Shown here in pieces: positions 53,693-62,791 of a DNA stretch of 64,000 nt. Source of the DNA: CBDCGJ01 sp965238305 (GTDB lineage: Bacteria; Pseudomonadota; Alphaproteobacteria; GCA-2731375); NCBI GenBank assembly GCA_965238305.1, contig CBDEHK010000001.1:2480001-2544000 (forward strand), written 5' to 3'. A model generated the notes under the pieces. It did no database searches. It was not told where the DNA came from and was given only the letters and a program-made list of their open reading frames with translations. The translations under genes were made by a program, and so were the position numbers. The stretch's first letter is position 1; every line of letters begins with the position of its first letter.

Positions 53693-54990
53693 TCGTCGCT
53701 GCCAAAAACACGGGCGAAGATGGTGTCAACATGTTTGGTGTGATAGCCAATGTCGAACATCGCCGTCAGCGCTTCTTTGGGGATGGCGGCCATGACTTCT
53801 TCGTCTTTGAGCAACAATTCAAGGAAGCTGCCGCCGTCGCGCCAAATCGTCATGGCATTTCGTTGCACCAGGCGATAAGCGTCTTCGCGCGAAGTACCAG
53901 CTTGCGTCAGCGCCAACATCACCCGTTGCGAGAAGATCAAGCCACCCAATTGATCCAGATTACGTTGCATATTATCCGGATAGATCAGCAATTTATCAAT
54001 CACACCGGTAAGCCGCGATAGCGCAAAGTCCAGCGTCACCGTCGCGTCGGGGCCGATCATGCGCTCGACGCTGGAATGGGAAATATCACGCTCATGCCAA
54101 AGCGCCACATTCTCCATCGCCGGTATCGCGGTCATGCGAACCAAGCGGGCAAGGCCGGTCAGGTTTTCAGTCAGGATCGGATTGCGTTTGTGAGGCATGG
54201 CGCTGGAGCCTTTTTGCCCCTCTGAGAAAAATTCTTCCGCCTCTAATACTTCGGTGCGCTGCAGGTGACGGATTTCGGTGGCCAGCCGTTCCATCGAAGA
54301 GGCGATGACGCCCAGCGTGGCAAAGAACATGGCATGGCGGTCGCGTGGGATCACTTGGGTCGACACCGGTTCCGACGACAGGCCCATGGCTGCTGCGACA
54401 TGTTCCTCGACCGATGGATCGATATTGGCGAACGTGCCGACGGCGCCCGAAATAGCGCATGTGGCGATATCCTCACGCGCGGCTTCCAAGCGTTTGCGAT
54501 TGCGGGAGAACTCGGCGTAGGCTTGCGCCAGTTTTACCCCAAAGGTCGTCGGTTCGGCGTGAATGCCGTGGCTGCGGCCCATACAAACCGTGTCTTTGTG
54601 TTCATAGGCCCGACGTTTGATGGCGGCCAGCAAATCATCCAAATCCTGCAGCAGAATATCTGCCGCCTTCGTCAGTTGCACATTGAAACAAGTGTCGATG
54701 ACGTCCGACGAGGTCATGCCTTGATGCACGAACCGGGCGGAAGGGCCGACATATTCAGCTAAATTGGTCAGAAAGGCGATGACATCGTGTTTGACTTCGC
54801 GCTCGATCTCGTCAATGCGATCGACTTCAAATTGGCCTTTCTCCCACACTTCCTTGGCTGCTTCTGCTGGCACGACACCAAGTTTGACCAAGGCGTCCAT
54901 GGCATGGGCTTCGATTTCGAACCAAATTTGAAACTTGCTTTCAGGCGTCCAAATGGCCGCCATTTCAGGGCGTGTGTAGCGGGGGATCAT
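53689..54990 (-). CDS. purB: Adenylosuccinate lyase
   Basis: A 433-residue fumarase/aspartase-superfamily enzyme acting twice in purine synthesis (SAICAR and adenylosuccinate). 'MIPRYTRPEMAAIW' opens it; 'TSSDVIDT', 'GRSHGIHAEPTTFG' and the signature 'GSSAMPHKRNP' contain the catalytic residues. Separate from the main pur operon. Confidence 0.96.
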   Translation of the reverse strand: MIPRYTRPEMAAIWTPESKFQIWFEIEAHAMDALVKLGVVPAEAAKEVWEKGQFEVDRIDEIEREVKHDVIAFLTNLAEYVGPSARFVHQGMTSSDVIDTCFNVQLTKAADILLQDLDDLLAAIKRRAYEHKDTVCMGRSHGIHAEPTTFGVKLAQAYAEFSRNRKRLEAAREDIATCAISGAVGTFANIDPSVEEHVAAAMGLSSEPVSTQVIPRDRHAMFFATLGVIASSMERLATEIRHLQRTEVLEAEEFFSEGQKGSSAMPHKRNPILTENLTGLARLVRMTAIPAMENVALWHERDISHSSVERMIGPDATVTLDFALSRLTGVIDKLLIYPDNMQRNLDQLGGLIFSQRVMLALTQAGTSREDAYRLVQRNAMTIWRDGGSFLELLLKDEEVMAAIPKEALTAMFDIGYHTKHVDTIFARVFGSDD

Positions 54991-55168
54991 GGTAATCTTG
55001 TCTCGTCAAACGATTGAACTAGGCGATCGGGTCGCTGATTTCGTCTAAATAGCACAAGCTGGTGAAAACACGAAATTATCCGGCTTCCGGCTTCTGGCTT
55101 CCGGCGTCGACGTCGTCGGTATCATTGTCGGGCTGCGCATTGGTCATATTCTTGATCGCCGTCGTGAA

Positions 55169-56053
55169 TTATCGACGTTCGCGGGCGGCGATATAGATCC
55201 CGCAGGACACGATAATCGCCGCCCCAAGCCAAGTCCATTGGTCTGGAAAATCGTCGAATATGAAATATCCAAATATCGTCGCACCGACGATCTGCCCATA
55301 GGTAAAGGGCGAAACAACGGACGCTTCACCATATTGCAGTGCTAGAATTACCAAATGATGGCCAATGCCGCCGAATATGCCGAGACCTACAAAGATGAGC
55401 AGATCTGTCGCATTGAGCGGCGTCGTCCAGAAAAACGGCAATAAAACGGAAGTTGCGATGGCGCCGACCAAGGCCGTGTAAGTTGTTGTAGTCAGGTTGC
55501 TGTCTTGGCCAGCTAATCGTCGCGTCATAACTTGATAAAGGGCGTAACAGGTGGCGCTGCCGAGAACTAAAAATGCGGACCAGTGAAAACCCACGATGCC
55601 GGGGCGAATGATGATTAATACGCCAAGAAAACCGACGGCGACCGCAGCCCAACGTCGTGGACCCACTTTTTCACCCAGTAGACTGCTCGATAATCCCACG
55701 ACAATAAAAGGCGATGTGAAACTAATCGCGGCGGCTGTTGTTAGGGGCAGATAACCTACCGCGGTGAAATAGCAGATTGTTGAAACCAACAAAAAAAGCG
55801 ATCGCAAAATCTGCGACTTCAATTGACCGGTATTGAACAGGCCAATGCCGTGTTTTGGCATAAAGACGATCAGCATGAAAACCATATGGCCGGCATATCG
55901 TGCCCAAACGATCATGGGAACAGGATAGTCCGTTGTCAGATACTTCACGCTGGCGTTCAAAAACGGAAAAAATGTCACCGCCAGGCAAATCAGAAAGATG
56001 CTGAGCAGGGTGCGTTGTTGGATATTCTCGACCGAAGGGGCTGCTTTATTCAA
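55169..56053 (-). CDS. EamA/DMT-family membrane transporter
   Basis: A 294-residue protein with ten hydrophobic helices in two EamA repeats. 'ARYAGHMVFML' and 'LGSATCYALYQVMTRRLAG' match the first-repeat loop and start of the second. Substrate unknown. It follows radC by 21 bases on the same strand. Not a close copy of the other EamA protein. Confidence 0.88.
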   Translation of the reverse strand: MNKAAPSVENIQQRTLLSIFLICLAVTFFPFLNASVKYLTTDYPVPMIVWARYAGHMVFMLIVFMPKHGIGLFNTGQLKSQILRSLFLLVSTICYFTAVGYLPLTTAAAISFTSPFIVVGLSSSLLGEKVGPRRWAAVAVGFLGVLIIIRPGIVGFHWSAFLVLGSATCYALYQVMTRRLAGQDSNLTTTTYTALVGAIATSVLLPFFWTTPLNATDLLIFVGLGIFGGIGHHLVILALQYGEASVVSPFTYGQIVGATIFGYFIFDDFPDQWTWLGAAIIVSCGIYIAARERR

Positions 56054-56074
56054 CGACTACTATCCAACATGTTT

Positions 56075-56758
56075 TCAAAGCAAACCCATAGTCTTAAAGC
56101 TAGCATGGTTACCGCGACCAATGATTATGTGATCGTGCAAGGCGATATCCACGGCCGCCGCAGCCTGCGCCACTTGTTTCGTCATATCAATATCAGATTG
56201 GCTGGGCATCGGATCGCCCGACGGGTGATTGTGTACAAGTATCAGGGCCGACGCACCCAATTCCAAAGCTCGTTTCACAACTTCGCGCGGATAAACCGGG
56301 GTATGGTCAACTGTTCCTTTTTGCAGTGCCTCGTCAGTTAGGATTTCATTCTTGCGATTGAGGTAAATGACATGCAGCTCCTCAACCTTGGAGCGGCCCA
56401 GGCGGGCCTGCATATAGTCAAGGACAGCATTCCAGGAATTTAAGGCGGGCCGATCTATAATTTGACCCTTTAGATACAAAAGGGCGCCAGCCTGGATCGC
56501 CTTTATTGCGGCGATGGAGGCATCGCCGACGCCGTCGACTTCACGAAGACGTTCATTATCGGCACTGATGACATCGGTGAAACTACCAAACTCCTTGATA
56601 AGGGCTTTGGCCATCGGCTTGACGTCGCTACGGGGTTTGGCAGCGAACAAAATCAATTCCAAAAGTTCGTAATCGGCCAGACCGTCGGCACCACTTTTTA
56701 GGAAGCGGTCGCGTAATCGCTGGCGATGCCCTGAATAGTGCGGTTTTTCACTAGGCAC
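56075..56758 (-). CDS. radC: RadC-family JAB-domain protein
   Basis: A 227-residue protein. An N-terminal helix-hairpin-helix region ('VDGVGDASIAAIKAIQ') precedes the JAB/MPN domain with metal motif 'VHNHPSGDPMPSQSDIDMT' and the 'ELHVIYLNRKNEIL' strand. Family members were linked to DNA repair, but the biochemical role is not settled. It lies 11 bases after map. Confidence 0.93.
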   Translation of the reverse strand: MPSEKPHYSGHRQRLRDRFLKSGADGLADYELLELILFAAKPRSDVKPMAKALIKEFGSFTDVISADNERLREVDGVGDASIAAIKAIQAGALLYLKGQIIDRPALNSWNAVLDYMQARLGRSKVEELHVIYLNRKNEILTDEALQKGTVDHTPVYPREVVKRALELGASALILVHNHPSGDPMPSQSDIDMTKQVAQAAAAVDIALHDHIIIGRGNHASFKTMGLL

Positions 56759-56769
56759 TTGGCTCGGCC

Positions 56770-57594
56770 TTAGACATTGTATGGTGGTTTATCAAGCCCC
56801 ATCGGCGACGTCGTGAAGATTTCATGCCCGTCCGCCGTTACGCCGATCGAATGTTCGAATTGCGCCGACAACGATTTATCCCGCGTCACCGCAGTCCAGC
56901 CATCTTTCAGCAGCTTTACCTGCCATTTGCCAAGATTGAGCATCGGTTCAATGGTGAAGAACATACCTTCGCGTAACTCAAGTCCGGTTCCCGGCTCCCC
57001 ACAGTGCAAAACATTTGGCGCGTCATGAAACACGCGTCCCAATCCATGACCGCAAAAATCGCGGACCACACCGCAGCGTTCCGCCTCCGCCAGGGTTTGG
57101 ATAGCATGGCCGATATCACCCAAGCGAGCGCCCGGGCGCACGACAGCAATACCAGCCATCATAGATTCGTAGGTTATGTCAATTAAACGTTCGGCTTTCC
57201 GCTTCACCACCCCGACCGGAAACATGCGACTGCTGTCGCCGTACCAGCCATCAAGGATCACCGTAACGTCAATATTGAGGATGTCGCCTTCTTTCAAGGC
57301 TCGCTCGCTCGGAATGCCGTGGCAAACCACGTGATTGATCGAGGTGCAGATCGATTTTGGAAAACCGCGATAATTCAACGGCGCTGAAATCGCGCCATGG
57401 CCAATAGTGAACTGGTGACAAAGATCGTTAAGATCGTCAGTTGTGACACCGGGTATGACATGTGGTGTAATCATATCCAAAGTTTCAGCTGCCAAACGAC
57501 CTGCTTTGCGCATCCCTTCAAAATCTTCCGGTGTGTGAATTTTCACTACACCGGTATTTTCTTCCGGCGCTTCCGTCGCCAGCACATAATTCAT
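56770..57594 (-). CDS. map: Methionine aminopeptidase, type I
   Basis: A 274-residue enzyme removing initiator Met. Metal ligands are in 'DVTVILDGWYGDSSRMF' (two Asp), 'GHGLGRVFHD' (His), 'FFTIEPML' (Glu) and 'QFEHSIGVT' (Glu). A ~20-residue N-terminal extension precedes 'HTPEDFEGMRKAG'. Followed by radC. Confidence 0.95.
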   Translation of the reverse strand: MNYVLATEAPEENTGVVKIHTPEDFEGMRKAGRLAAETLDMITPHVIPGVTTDDLNDLCHQFTIGHGAISAPLNYRGFPKSICTSINHVVCHGIPSERALKEGDILNIDVTVILDGWYGDSSRMFPVGVVKRKAERLIDITYESMMAGIAVVRPGARLGDIGHAIQTLAEAERCGVVRDFCGHGLGRVFHDAPNVLHCGEPGTGLELREGMFFTIEPMLNLGKWQVKLLKDGWTAVTRDKSLSAQFEHSIGVTADGHEIFTTSPMGLDKPPYNV

Positions 57595-57790
57595 AATGCA
57601 GACTTACCTTTTTCCCATCTCGTATGGCGACCGTATGCGACAAGACATAGACGCCGTCAACCTACAACATTTTAGGAACTCGCGCTGATCCGCAATACCT
57701 CATGGATCGCGCTATCCCGAGTTCCGGCATTCTAACGGATAACAATCCAAGCGCCTAATTGGAAGTTTGTTTAGAACGGAGAATTAATCA

Positions 57791-59989
57791 TTACAATTGC
57801 CAAGGCGCCTTCAGGGGGCGCCCGCGCCAGAATATTATTCTTGCTAGGCTCGAATAGTCGTCTGTCCAAAGCGGATCACCTTCTTTAGGCAGCAGCAATA
57901 CCCATCTACTTTTAGACGCCATTTTTTCCAATTGTGCCCTTGTTCGGGCAACGACGATCCATTCAGAATCTTGTTCAAAATTTCCCGTTCTTACAACATC
58001 GGTCCCAAGGGGATGATAGGCCGCAACAAGTCCAAGTTCTTTTGCCACCGTTGCCAAAACCGGCTTCAAATCAAAATGCCAGTTCGATACGTGAATTGCC
58101 AGCACGCCACTTTCGTTCAGTTTATCAAAATACATGGCGATGGCTTCTTTTGTCAGCATGTGCGTCGGGATTGCATCGGAGGTAAAGGTATCCAGGATCA
58201 ACAAGTCAAAGCTGTTAGGTTTTTCTTGCGCAATTGACAATCGTGCGTCGCCAAGTTTGATTTCACCATCCTTAAAACAGTCGTCTAGATAGTGGAAATA
58301 ATCTGTATTCTGGGCTGTTTTAATAACCACCGGATCGATTTCGTAAATCGTCCATTTTTGCCCCGGCTCCGCAATACAAGCCATGGTTCCGACACCCATT
58401 CCAGCGACCCCGGCCCGCTGCGGCCAGCCGTCTTCTTTGAGTGCGCGAATCATTTTATTCAACGGACTCTGATCATGATAATAGGTTGTAAGGTTTCGCC
58501 GTTTACTTGCTTCTGTGGATTGCGCACCGTGCATCGTCGTGCCGTGAACCAGTTTATTCACTTTATGACGCGACACATATTCAACTTTTAAGACGCCGAA
58601 ATTTCCGCGGTCTCGATGAATAATCTCTGTGCCGCTCATACCGGTATTCAGGAATATGATTACCGTTGCCAATACACCGGCAGCAAGCGGAATTCGTCGT
58701 AACGACATCAGGACCAGTGCGATTGCCAAACATTTGACAGCGAACAAACCAACACCAATTTTATCTGTTAGACCTATCATTAGCGGCAAAGCGATGGCGC
58801 CTGCCAAGCCAAGACACAAGATAAGGTCAAGCCAGTGAAAGTGTTTTTTTCTGACCAACACGGATTGATGAAAAAACGCCGCGAGAATTAGCAAGAGCGG
58901 GAATTCGAGAATTCTATCAAAAACAAGCGGTGCCAGAAGGGCAGCGAAGATACCCCCCAATACACCGCCGATCGACATAAATAGATAGAAATCCGTAAGC
59001 CGACTTGCGGCCGGCCGGATAGCTGCCAGGCGACTATGAAAATATAGCGCGACGACAAAAAACCCTCCGAAGAATATCGGAATGGCGAAAGAGAAAACCG
59101 GCAGTCGCCAAAAGAATGAGATACTCAATGCGGTAAGTGCTAACGGGAATGCTATTCTAATCAGTATGTTCGGTATCCACGTTCTTCTTGCAAATGCGAT
59201 CGCAAACGTCAGCAGATACAAGGACAATGGAAATACCCACAACAATGGGATCGGTGCCACATCGGTACTGATATGCTGCGTGGTCGCCAGCAGCAAGCCA
59301 GACGGGATAAACGCCAGGACTGTCCAATGCAAGCGTTGCCGCCAGGCGACTTTAGGGTCTTCTTGACCGCCTTGGTCAACTGTCCTCCGATTAGGAATTG
59401 CGCTCCATACCTGCCAGGCGCAGACCGCGATCATAATCATGAGAAAACCATAAAGCCAAGACCACAAATAGCTTTGCTCCTGCATTTTCAACCATGGCTC
59501 AATCACGAAGGGGTAACTGAATAGTGCCAAGATGCTGCCAAGATTACTGGCGGCGAACAGGAAATAAGGATTGGCGGCATCTTTATGTTCGCTTTGTGCA
59601 AACCAGGATTGCAGCACCGGTGCTGTCGTTGAAATTGCAAAAAAGGGCAGGCCAATGGATGCCGCCATCATCGCGATCAACCAAAGGCCGGCTAGATTGG
59701 AAACATCCGGTGTCCAACCAGCTGCCAATCCAATCGGCAGCGAAACAAGTGGGATCAGCAAGATTACAAGATGCAAAATTTTCTGTTGTTTGGGTGGCAA
59801 CCATCTATGCGACAAATGGGCATAGAGATATCCAAGCAACAACGTCCCTTGAAAGAACACCATGGCGACATTCCAAACCAACGGCGAGCCACCGAGCAAT
59901 GGCAGCGCCATCTTCGCGAACATCGGCTGGATTAGAAATAACAAAAAGGCGCTTAAGCCCATGGTCGCGACGTAAAGCGGGACGAGCAT
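57791..59989 (-). CDS. Fused membrane protein / spermidine-synthase-like protein
   Basis: A 732-residue two-part protein. Residues 1-~480 hold about 12 hydrophobic helices in a transporter-like arrangement. The C-terminal ~240 residues are a Rossmann aminopropyltransferase-like fold: 'GVAGMGVGTMACIAEPG' (nucleotide loop), 'YEIDPVVIKTAQN' and 'DLLILDTFTSDAIPTHMLTKEAI'. Such fusions are annotated 'fused MFS/spermidine synthase' but their reaction is unproven, and the catalytic Asp-Asp site of polyamine synthases is not clearly kept. Ends three bases after the sfsA stop, cotranscribed with it. Confidence 0.85.
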   Translation of the reverse strand: MLVPLYVATMGLSAFLLFLIQPMFAKMALPLLGGSPLVWNVAMVFFQGTLLLGYLYAHLSHRWLPPKQQKILHLVILLIPLVSLPIGLAAGWTPDVSNLAGLWLIAMMAASIGLPFFAISTTAPVLQSWFAQSEHKDAANPYFLFAASNLGSILALFSYPFVIEPWLKMQEQSYLWSWLYGFLMIMIAVCAWQVWSAIPNRRTVDQGGQEDPKVAWRQRLHWTVLAFIPSGLLLATTQHISTDVAPIPLLWVFPLSLYLLTFAIAFARRTWIPNILIRIAFPLALTALSISFFWRLPVFSFAIPIFFGGFFVVALYFHSRLAAIRPAASRLTDFYLFMSIGGVLGGIFAALLAPLVFDRILEFPLLLILAAFFHQSVLVRKKHFHWLDLILCLGLAGAIALPLMIGLTDKIGVGLFAVKCLAIALVLMSLRRIPLAAGVLATVIIFLNTGMSGTEIIHRDRGNFGVLKVEYVSRHKVNKLVHGTTMHGAQSTEASKRRNLTTYYHDQSPLNKMIRALKEDGWPQRAGVAGMGVGTMACIAEPGQKWTIYEIDPVVIKTAQNTDYFHYLDDCFKDGEIKLGDARLSIAQEKPNSFDLLILDTFTSDAIPTHMLTKEAIAMYFDKLNESGVLAIHVSNWHFDLKPVLATVAKELGLVAAYHPLGTDVVRTGNFEQDSEWIVVARTRAQLEKMASKSRWVLLLPKEGDPLWTDDYSSLARIIFWRGRPLKAPWQL

Positions 59990-59992
59990 TCG

Positions 59993-60712
59993 TTAAGACA
60001 CCTTTGATTGGATGAATACAGGTTTAATGGCGTGATCAAGATGGATGTGGTCGATGTCGATTTGACAGCTATAACAAACTGCTTCGACCCCAACATTTAA
60101 GGCTTCGATAAGAGCCGCATCGTAATTCGGATCAATATCCCGTGCGATATCGAAGCTTTTGCAATCAGTTCGCTGCACCAGATAGACCATAATCGCGCGG
60201 TGACCCTGCTTAACCATGTCGCTCATTTCAACCAGATGTTTGGCGCCGCGTGCCGTAACGGAATCTGGAAATTCCGCTAACCCCACTTGTCGCATTAGAT
60301 GCACGTTTTTTACTTCGACGTAGCAGTCAGCTTTTCCGTCATCTTGCAGCAGGATATCGATGCGAGAATTTTTTCCGTATTTCACTTCCCGGCGCAGGTT
60401 CGCATAGCCGTCGAGTTCGGCTATTTTGCCGGCTCGGATTGCTTCTTCGACGATGCCGTTTGGGTGGGCGGTATTAATCCCGACCATGCCACCATCGACG
60501 TGGGCTAATTCCCAGGTGTATTTCAGTTTGCGTTTTGGATTTTTGGCCGGTGATAACCAGACATCGATGCCAGGCTCTTTCAAACCCATCATCGAGCCTG
60601 GATTGGCGCAATGGGCTATCACTACAGTACCGTCATCCAATTCCACATCGCTCAGGAAGCGTTTGTATCGCTTCAACAGCTTGCCGTGTATCAAAGGATC
60701 GGAGAATCGCAT
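59993..60712 (-). CDS. sfsA: SfsA family protein
   Basis: A 239-residue sugar-fermentation-stimulation family protein, with reported DNA/RNA nuclease activity in E. coli. 'RYKRFLSDVELDDG', 'AHCANPGSMMGL', 'NSRIDILLQDDGKADCYVEVKNVHL' (PD-(D/E)xK-like core) and 'FPDSVTARGAKHL' are family features. Divergent from the CinA-type gene. Confidence 0.93.
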   Translation of the reverse strand: MRFSDPLIHGKLLKRYKRFLSDVELDDGTVVIAHCANPGSMMGLKEPGIDVWLSPAKNPKRKLKYTWELAHVDGGMVGINTAHPNGIVEEAIRAGKIAELDGYANLRREVKYGKNSRIDILLQDDGKADCYVEVKNVHLMRQVGLAEFPDSVTARGAKHLVEMSDMVKQGHRAIMVYLVQRTDCKSFDIARDIDPNYDAALIEALNVGVEAVCYSCQIDIDHIHLDHAIKPVFIQSKVS

Positions 60713-60812
60713 GTGATGACGTTAACCACCAAATAGTGTCTTCGCAATAGTCGCGCAAGCCGTTAATGTCGACGACTAATTTTGCCCAATTTATCTGTCT
60801 TGAAGGAATGAT

Positions 60813-61595
60813 ATGTCCGCCGAAAGCCCAAAAGTTGTCACCGCCGCCGTCCTAGTCATTGGCAATGAAATCTTGTCCGGTAGAACCAAGGATAAAAACC
60901 TTGGATATTTGGCGGAAAATTTGACAGATCTCGGCATTCAAGTGCGGGAAGCCCGAGTAGTGCCGGATATCCCGGAGGAAATAATCGATGCCGTAAATAC
61001 CATGCGGGCTAAGTTTGATTATGTGTTTACGACGGGCGGGATCGGACCTACGCACGATGACATCACTGCAGATTGCGTTGCTGAGGCGTTTGGCTTGCCA
61101 ATAGGTCCCAATCCCAAAGCGGTTGCGATGATGGAAGCGCGGTATAAAAGAACCGGAATGGCGTTTAACGAAGCCCGCCGCCGCATGTCCCGAACCCCGG
61201 AAGGGGCCGCACTGGTCGAAAACCCGATCAGTACAGCGCCAGGTTTCCGGGTTGAAAATGTCTATGTCTTGGCTGGCATTCCGCAGATCGCCCAAGCGAT
61301 GTTCCAAAGCCTCAAGCACGAATTGATCGGCGGTGATCCGGTATTGTCCGTTGCGATAACCGCTTATATCGGCGAAGGCATGTTAGCGCCTGGATTGGGG
61401 CAAATACAGCAAAACCATCCAGACGTGGATGTTGGCTCATATCCGTTTCATCGCGACGGTACGTTCGGCGCAACTTTGATATGCCGATCGACAGATATCG
61501 CCTCGTTACAGGTTGTTGGGGATGCGATCCGAGCGCTGATCCTTGACCTTGGCGGCGATCCGATTGAAAAAGATATGGGCGCCGAAGAGGCCTAA
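60813..61595 (+). CDS. CinA-type molybdopterin-binding domain protein
   Basis: A 260-residue protein of the COG1058 (CinA N-terminal / MoaB-Mog-like) fold. 'VLVIGNEILSGRTKDKN', 'FTTGGIGPTHDDITADCVAEAFG' and 'YVLAGIPQIAQAM' are typical. Full-length CinA has a C-terminal nicotinamide-deamidase domain; that is absent here, giving a short form. Function is unproven. Its last four bases overlap the convergent thioesterase. Confidence 0.88.
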   Translation: MSAESPKVVTAAVLVIGNEILSGRTKDKNLGYLAENLTDLGIQVREARVVPDIPEEIIDAVNTMRAKFDYVFTTGGIGPTHDDITADCVAEAFGLPIGPNPKAVAMMEARYKRTGMAFNEARRRMSRTPEGAALVENPISTAPGFRVENVYVLAGIPQIAQAMFQSLKHELIGGDPVLSVAITAYIGEGMLAPGLGQIQQNHPDVDVGSYPFHRDGTFGATLICRSTDIASLQVVGDAIRALILDLGGDPIEKDMGAEEA

Positions 61596-61996
61596 GCTAT
61601 AACCATGAAAGTGCCCTGGGCGCGGGCACAAAGTTTGCCGTCGGTAAACACCTGACATTCGGCAAAACAAAGCGTTTTTCCGTTTTTCGTAATTTTTGGT
61701 TGGAATTCGATCCAAGTCCCGGTCTGAGCAATACCCAGATAATCGACCGACAAACTAACCGTGACCATGCTGGTCGCTGTTTTGTGACCAAGGCCGCAGG
61801 AATGTCCCATGGTTTTGTCCGCCAGTGCAGCGATCAAGCCACCATGAATAAACCCTCTGGCATTGCAATGCGGTGTGTCAGCCCAAATCCCCATGAATAG
61901 TTGGTCTTCTGTGCGCTTTGAATAAAGTGGCTCCCAAGGATCGGTGAGGGGGCTGCTTTCGTCGTGGCGCTGAAAGTCTGGCGGGATATTATTCAT
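61592..61996 (-). CDS. PaaI-type hotdog thioesterase
   Basis: A 134-residue hotdog-fold acyl-CoA thioesterase. 'HCNARGFIHGGLIAALADKTMGHSCG' has the H-G-G-x-x-A/L-x-D catalytic helix; 'TVSLSVDYLGIA' is the dimer strand. Probably hydrolyses aryl- or acyl-CoA. The ATG has AGGTGA seven bases upstream. Divergent from the TetR gene, with a possible shared operator between. Confidence 0.9.
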   Translation of the reverse strand: MNNIPPDFQRHDESSPLTDPWEPLYSKRTEDQLFMGIWADTPHCNARGFIHGGLIAALADKTMGHSCGLGHKTATSMVTVSLSVDYLGIAQTGTWIEFQPKITKNGKTLCFAECQVFTDGKLCARAQGTFMVIA

Positions 61997-62018
61997 AGAA
62001 CAATCACCTAAATTTTAT

Positions 62019-62032
62019 AATGATCGGTCTAT
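62019..62032. promoter_or_regulatory. Possible TetR operator between thioesterase and TetR genes
   Basis: AATGATC-GGTCTAT is a partial inverted repeat (four of seven pairs) in the 91-base divergent gap. The right half GGTCTAT equals the half-site reported for LmrA/YxaF-type TetR regulators. It could control both directions. The match is short and not decisive. Confidence 0.35.
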
Positions 62033-62087
62033 ATAATTCTGTTAGAGTTAAAACGTCAAGTTCAGTGAGAAAAGGGTCGGGTGTCCG

Positions 62088-62675
62088 ATGGCTAAAAACC
62101 AAATCCAACGTAAGAATATTATTGTCGCCAGCCAGCGTTTGTTTCGCCGCCACGGTTATGCCGCAACCGGCATAAATGACATTGTTCGCCAAAGCGGTGC
62201 GCCCAGGGGCTCACTCTATTATTATTTCCCAGATGGGAAGGAAGATATTGCGACTTCAGCCATCGAAGCCGCTGGTAAGATGGTCGAAAGAACCCTGTCG
62301 GGAATCGCGCAGACAGCAACAGATCCAGTGGATTTTATCGAAACCTACGCCGGCATGCTGGAGCATTGGATGGCGTTGTCCGGTTATCGTGATGGCTGCC
62401 CAATCACCACGATACTGTTGGAAACCGCTCCCAGATCCAAAACAATAACCGAAGCAGGTCAAAAAGCCTTTAATGCCTGGCGTCAAATTATTCGAGAATT
62501 ATTGCAGGCGCATGATATTCCGGAAAACCGAAGCGCAGCGATGGCGAATATGATTTTGTCGACCCTGGAGGGGGCATTGATCCTGGCGCGGGTGGATGCA
62601 TCGGCACAACCGATCCGGGATGCAGTCAAGGAACTGACCTGGTATTTGCTCTGTCAGTGTAACGAGCAGGCCTGA
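62088..62675 (+). CDS. TetR-family regulator, LmrA/YxaF-like
   Basis: A 195-residue regulator. HTH 'GYAATGINDIVRQSGAPRGSLYYYFPDGKEDIA' (residues ~22-55), followed by a helical ligand domain with 'GCPITTILLETAP', a subgroup feature. The C-terminal end matches the TetR_C_33 type. It probably represses its own gene, the thioesterase and perhaps the downstream SDR. Confidence 0.92.
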   Translation: MAKNQIQRKNIIVASQRLFRRHGYAATGINDIVRQSGAPRGSLYYYFPDGKEDIATSAIEAAGKMVERTLSGIAQTATDPVDFIETYAGMLEHWMALSGYRDGCPITTILLETAPRSKTITEAGQKAFNAWRQIIRELLQAHDIPENRSAAMANMILSTLEGALILARVDASAQPIRDAVKELTWYLLCQCNEQA

Positions 62676-62791
62676 AATTTCGTAACCCAGAAAGGGTTAT
62701 TGATTTTCACACGGGCGTGATTAAATAAACGTTCAGAGATTTTACGCGCGGAAACGACGTTGCGCGATCGAAATAATGTCTGGGGGAATTC

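Noticed and set aside
55076..55147. A 23-codon minus-strand frame and the repeated CCGGCTTCC/CGGCTTCTGG run before EamA
   Set aside because: Very short, no ribosome site, low-complexity acidic sequence; more likely a microrepeat in a spacer.
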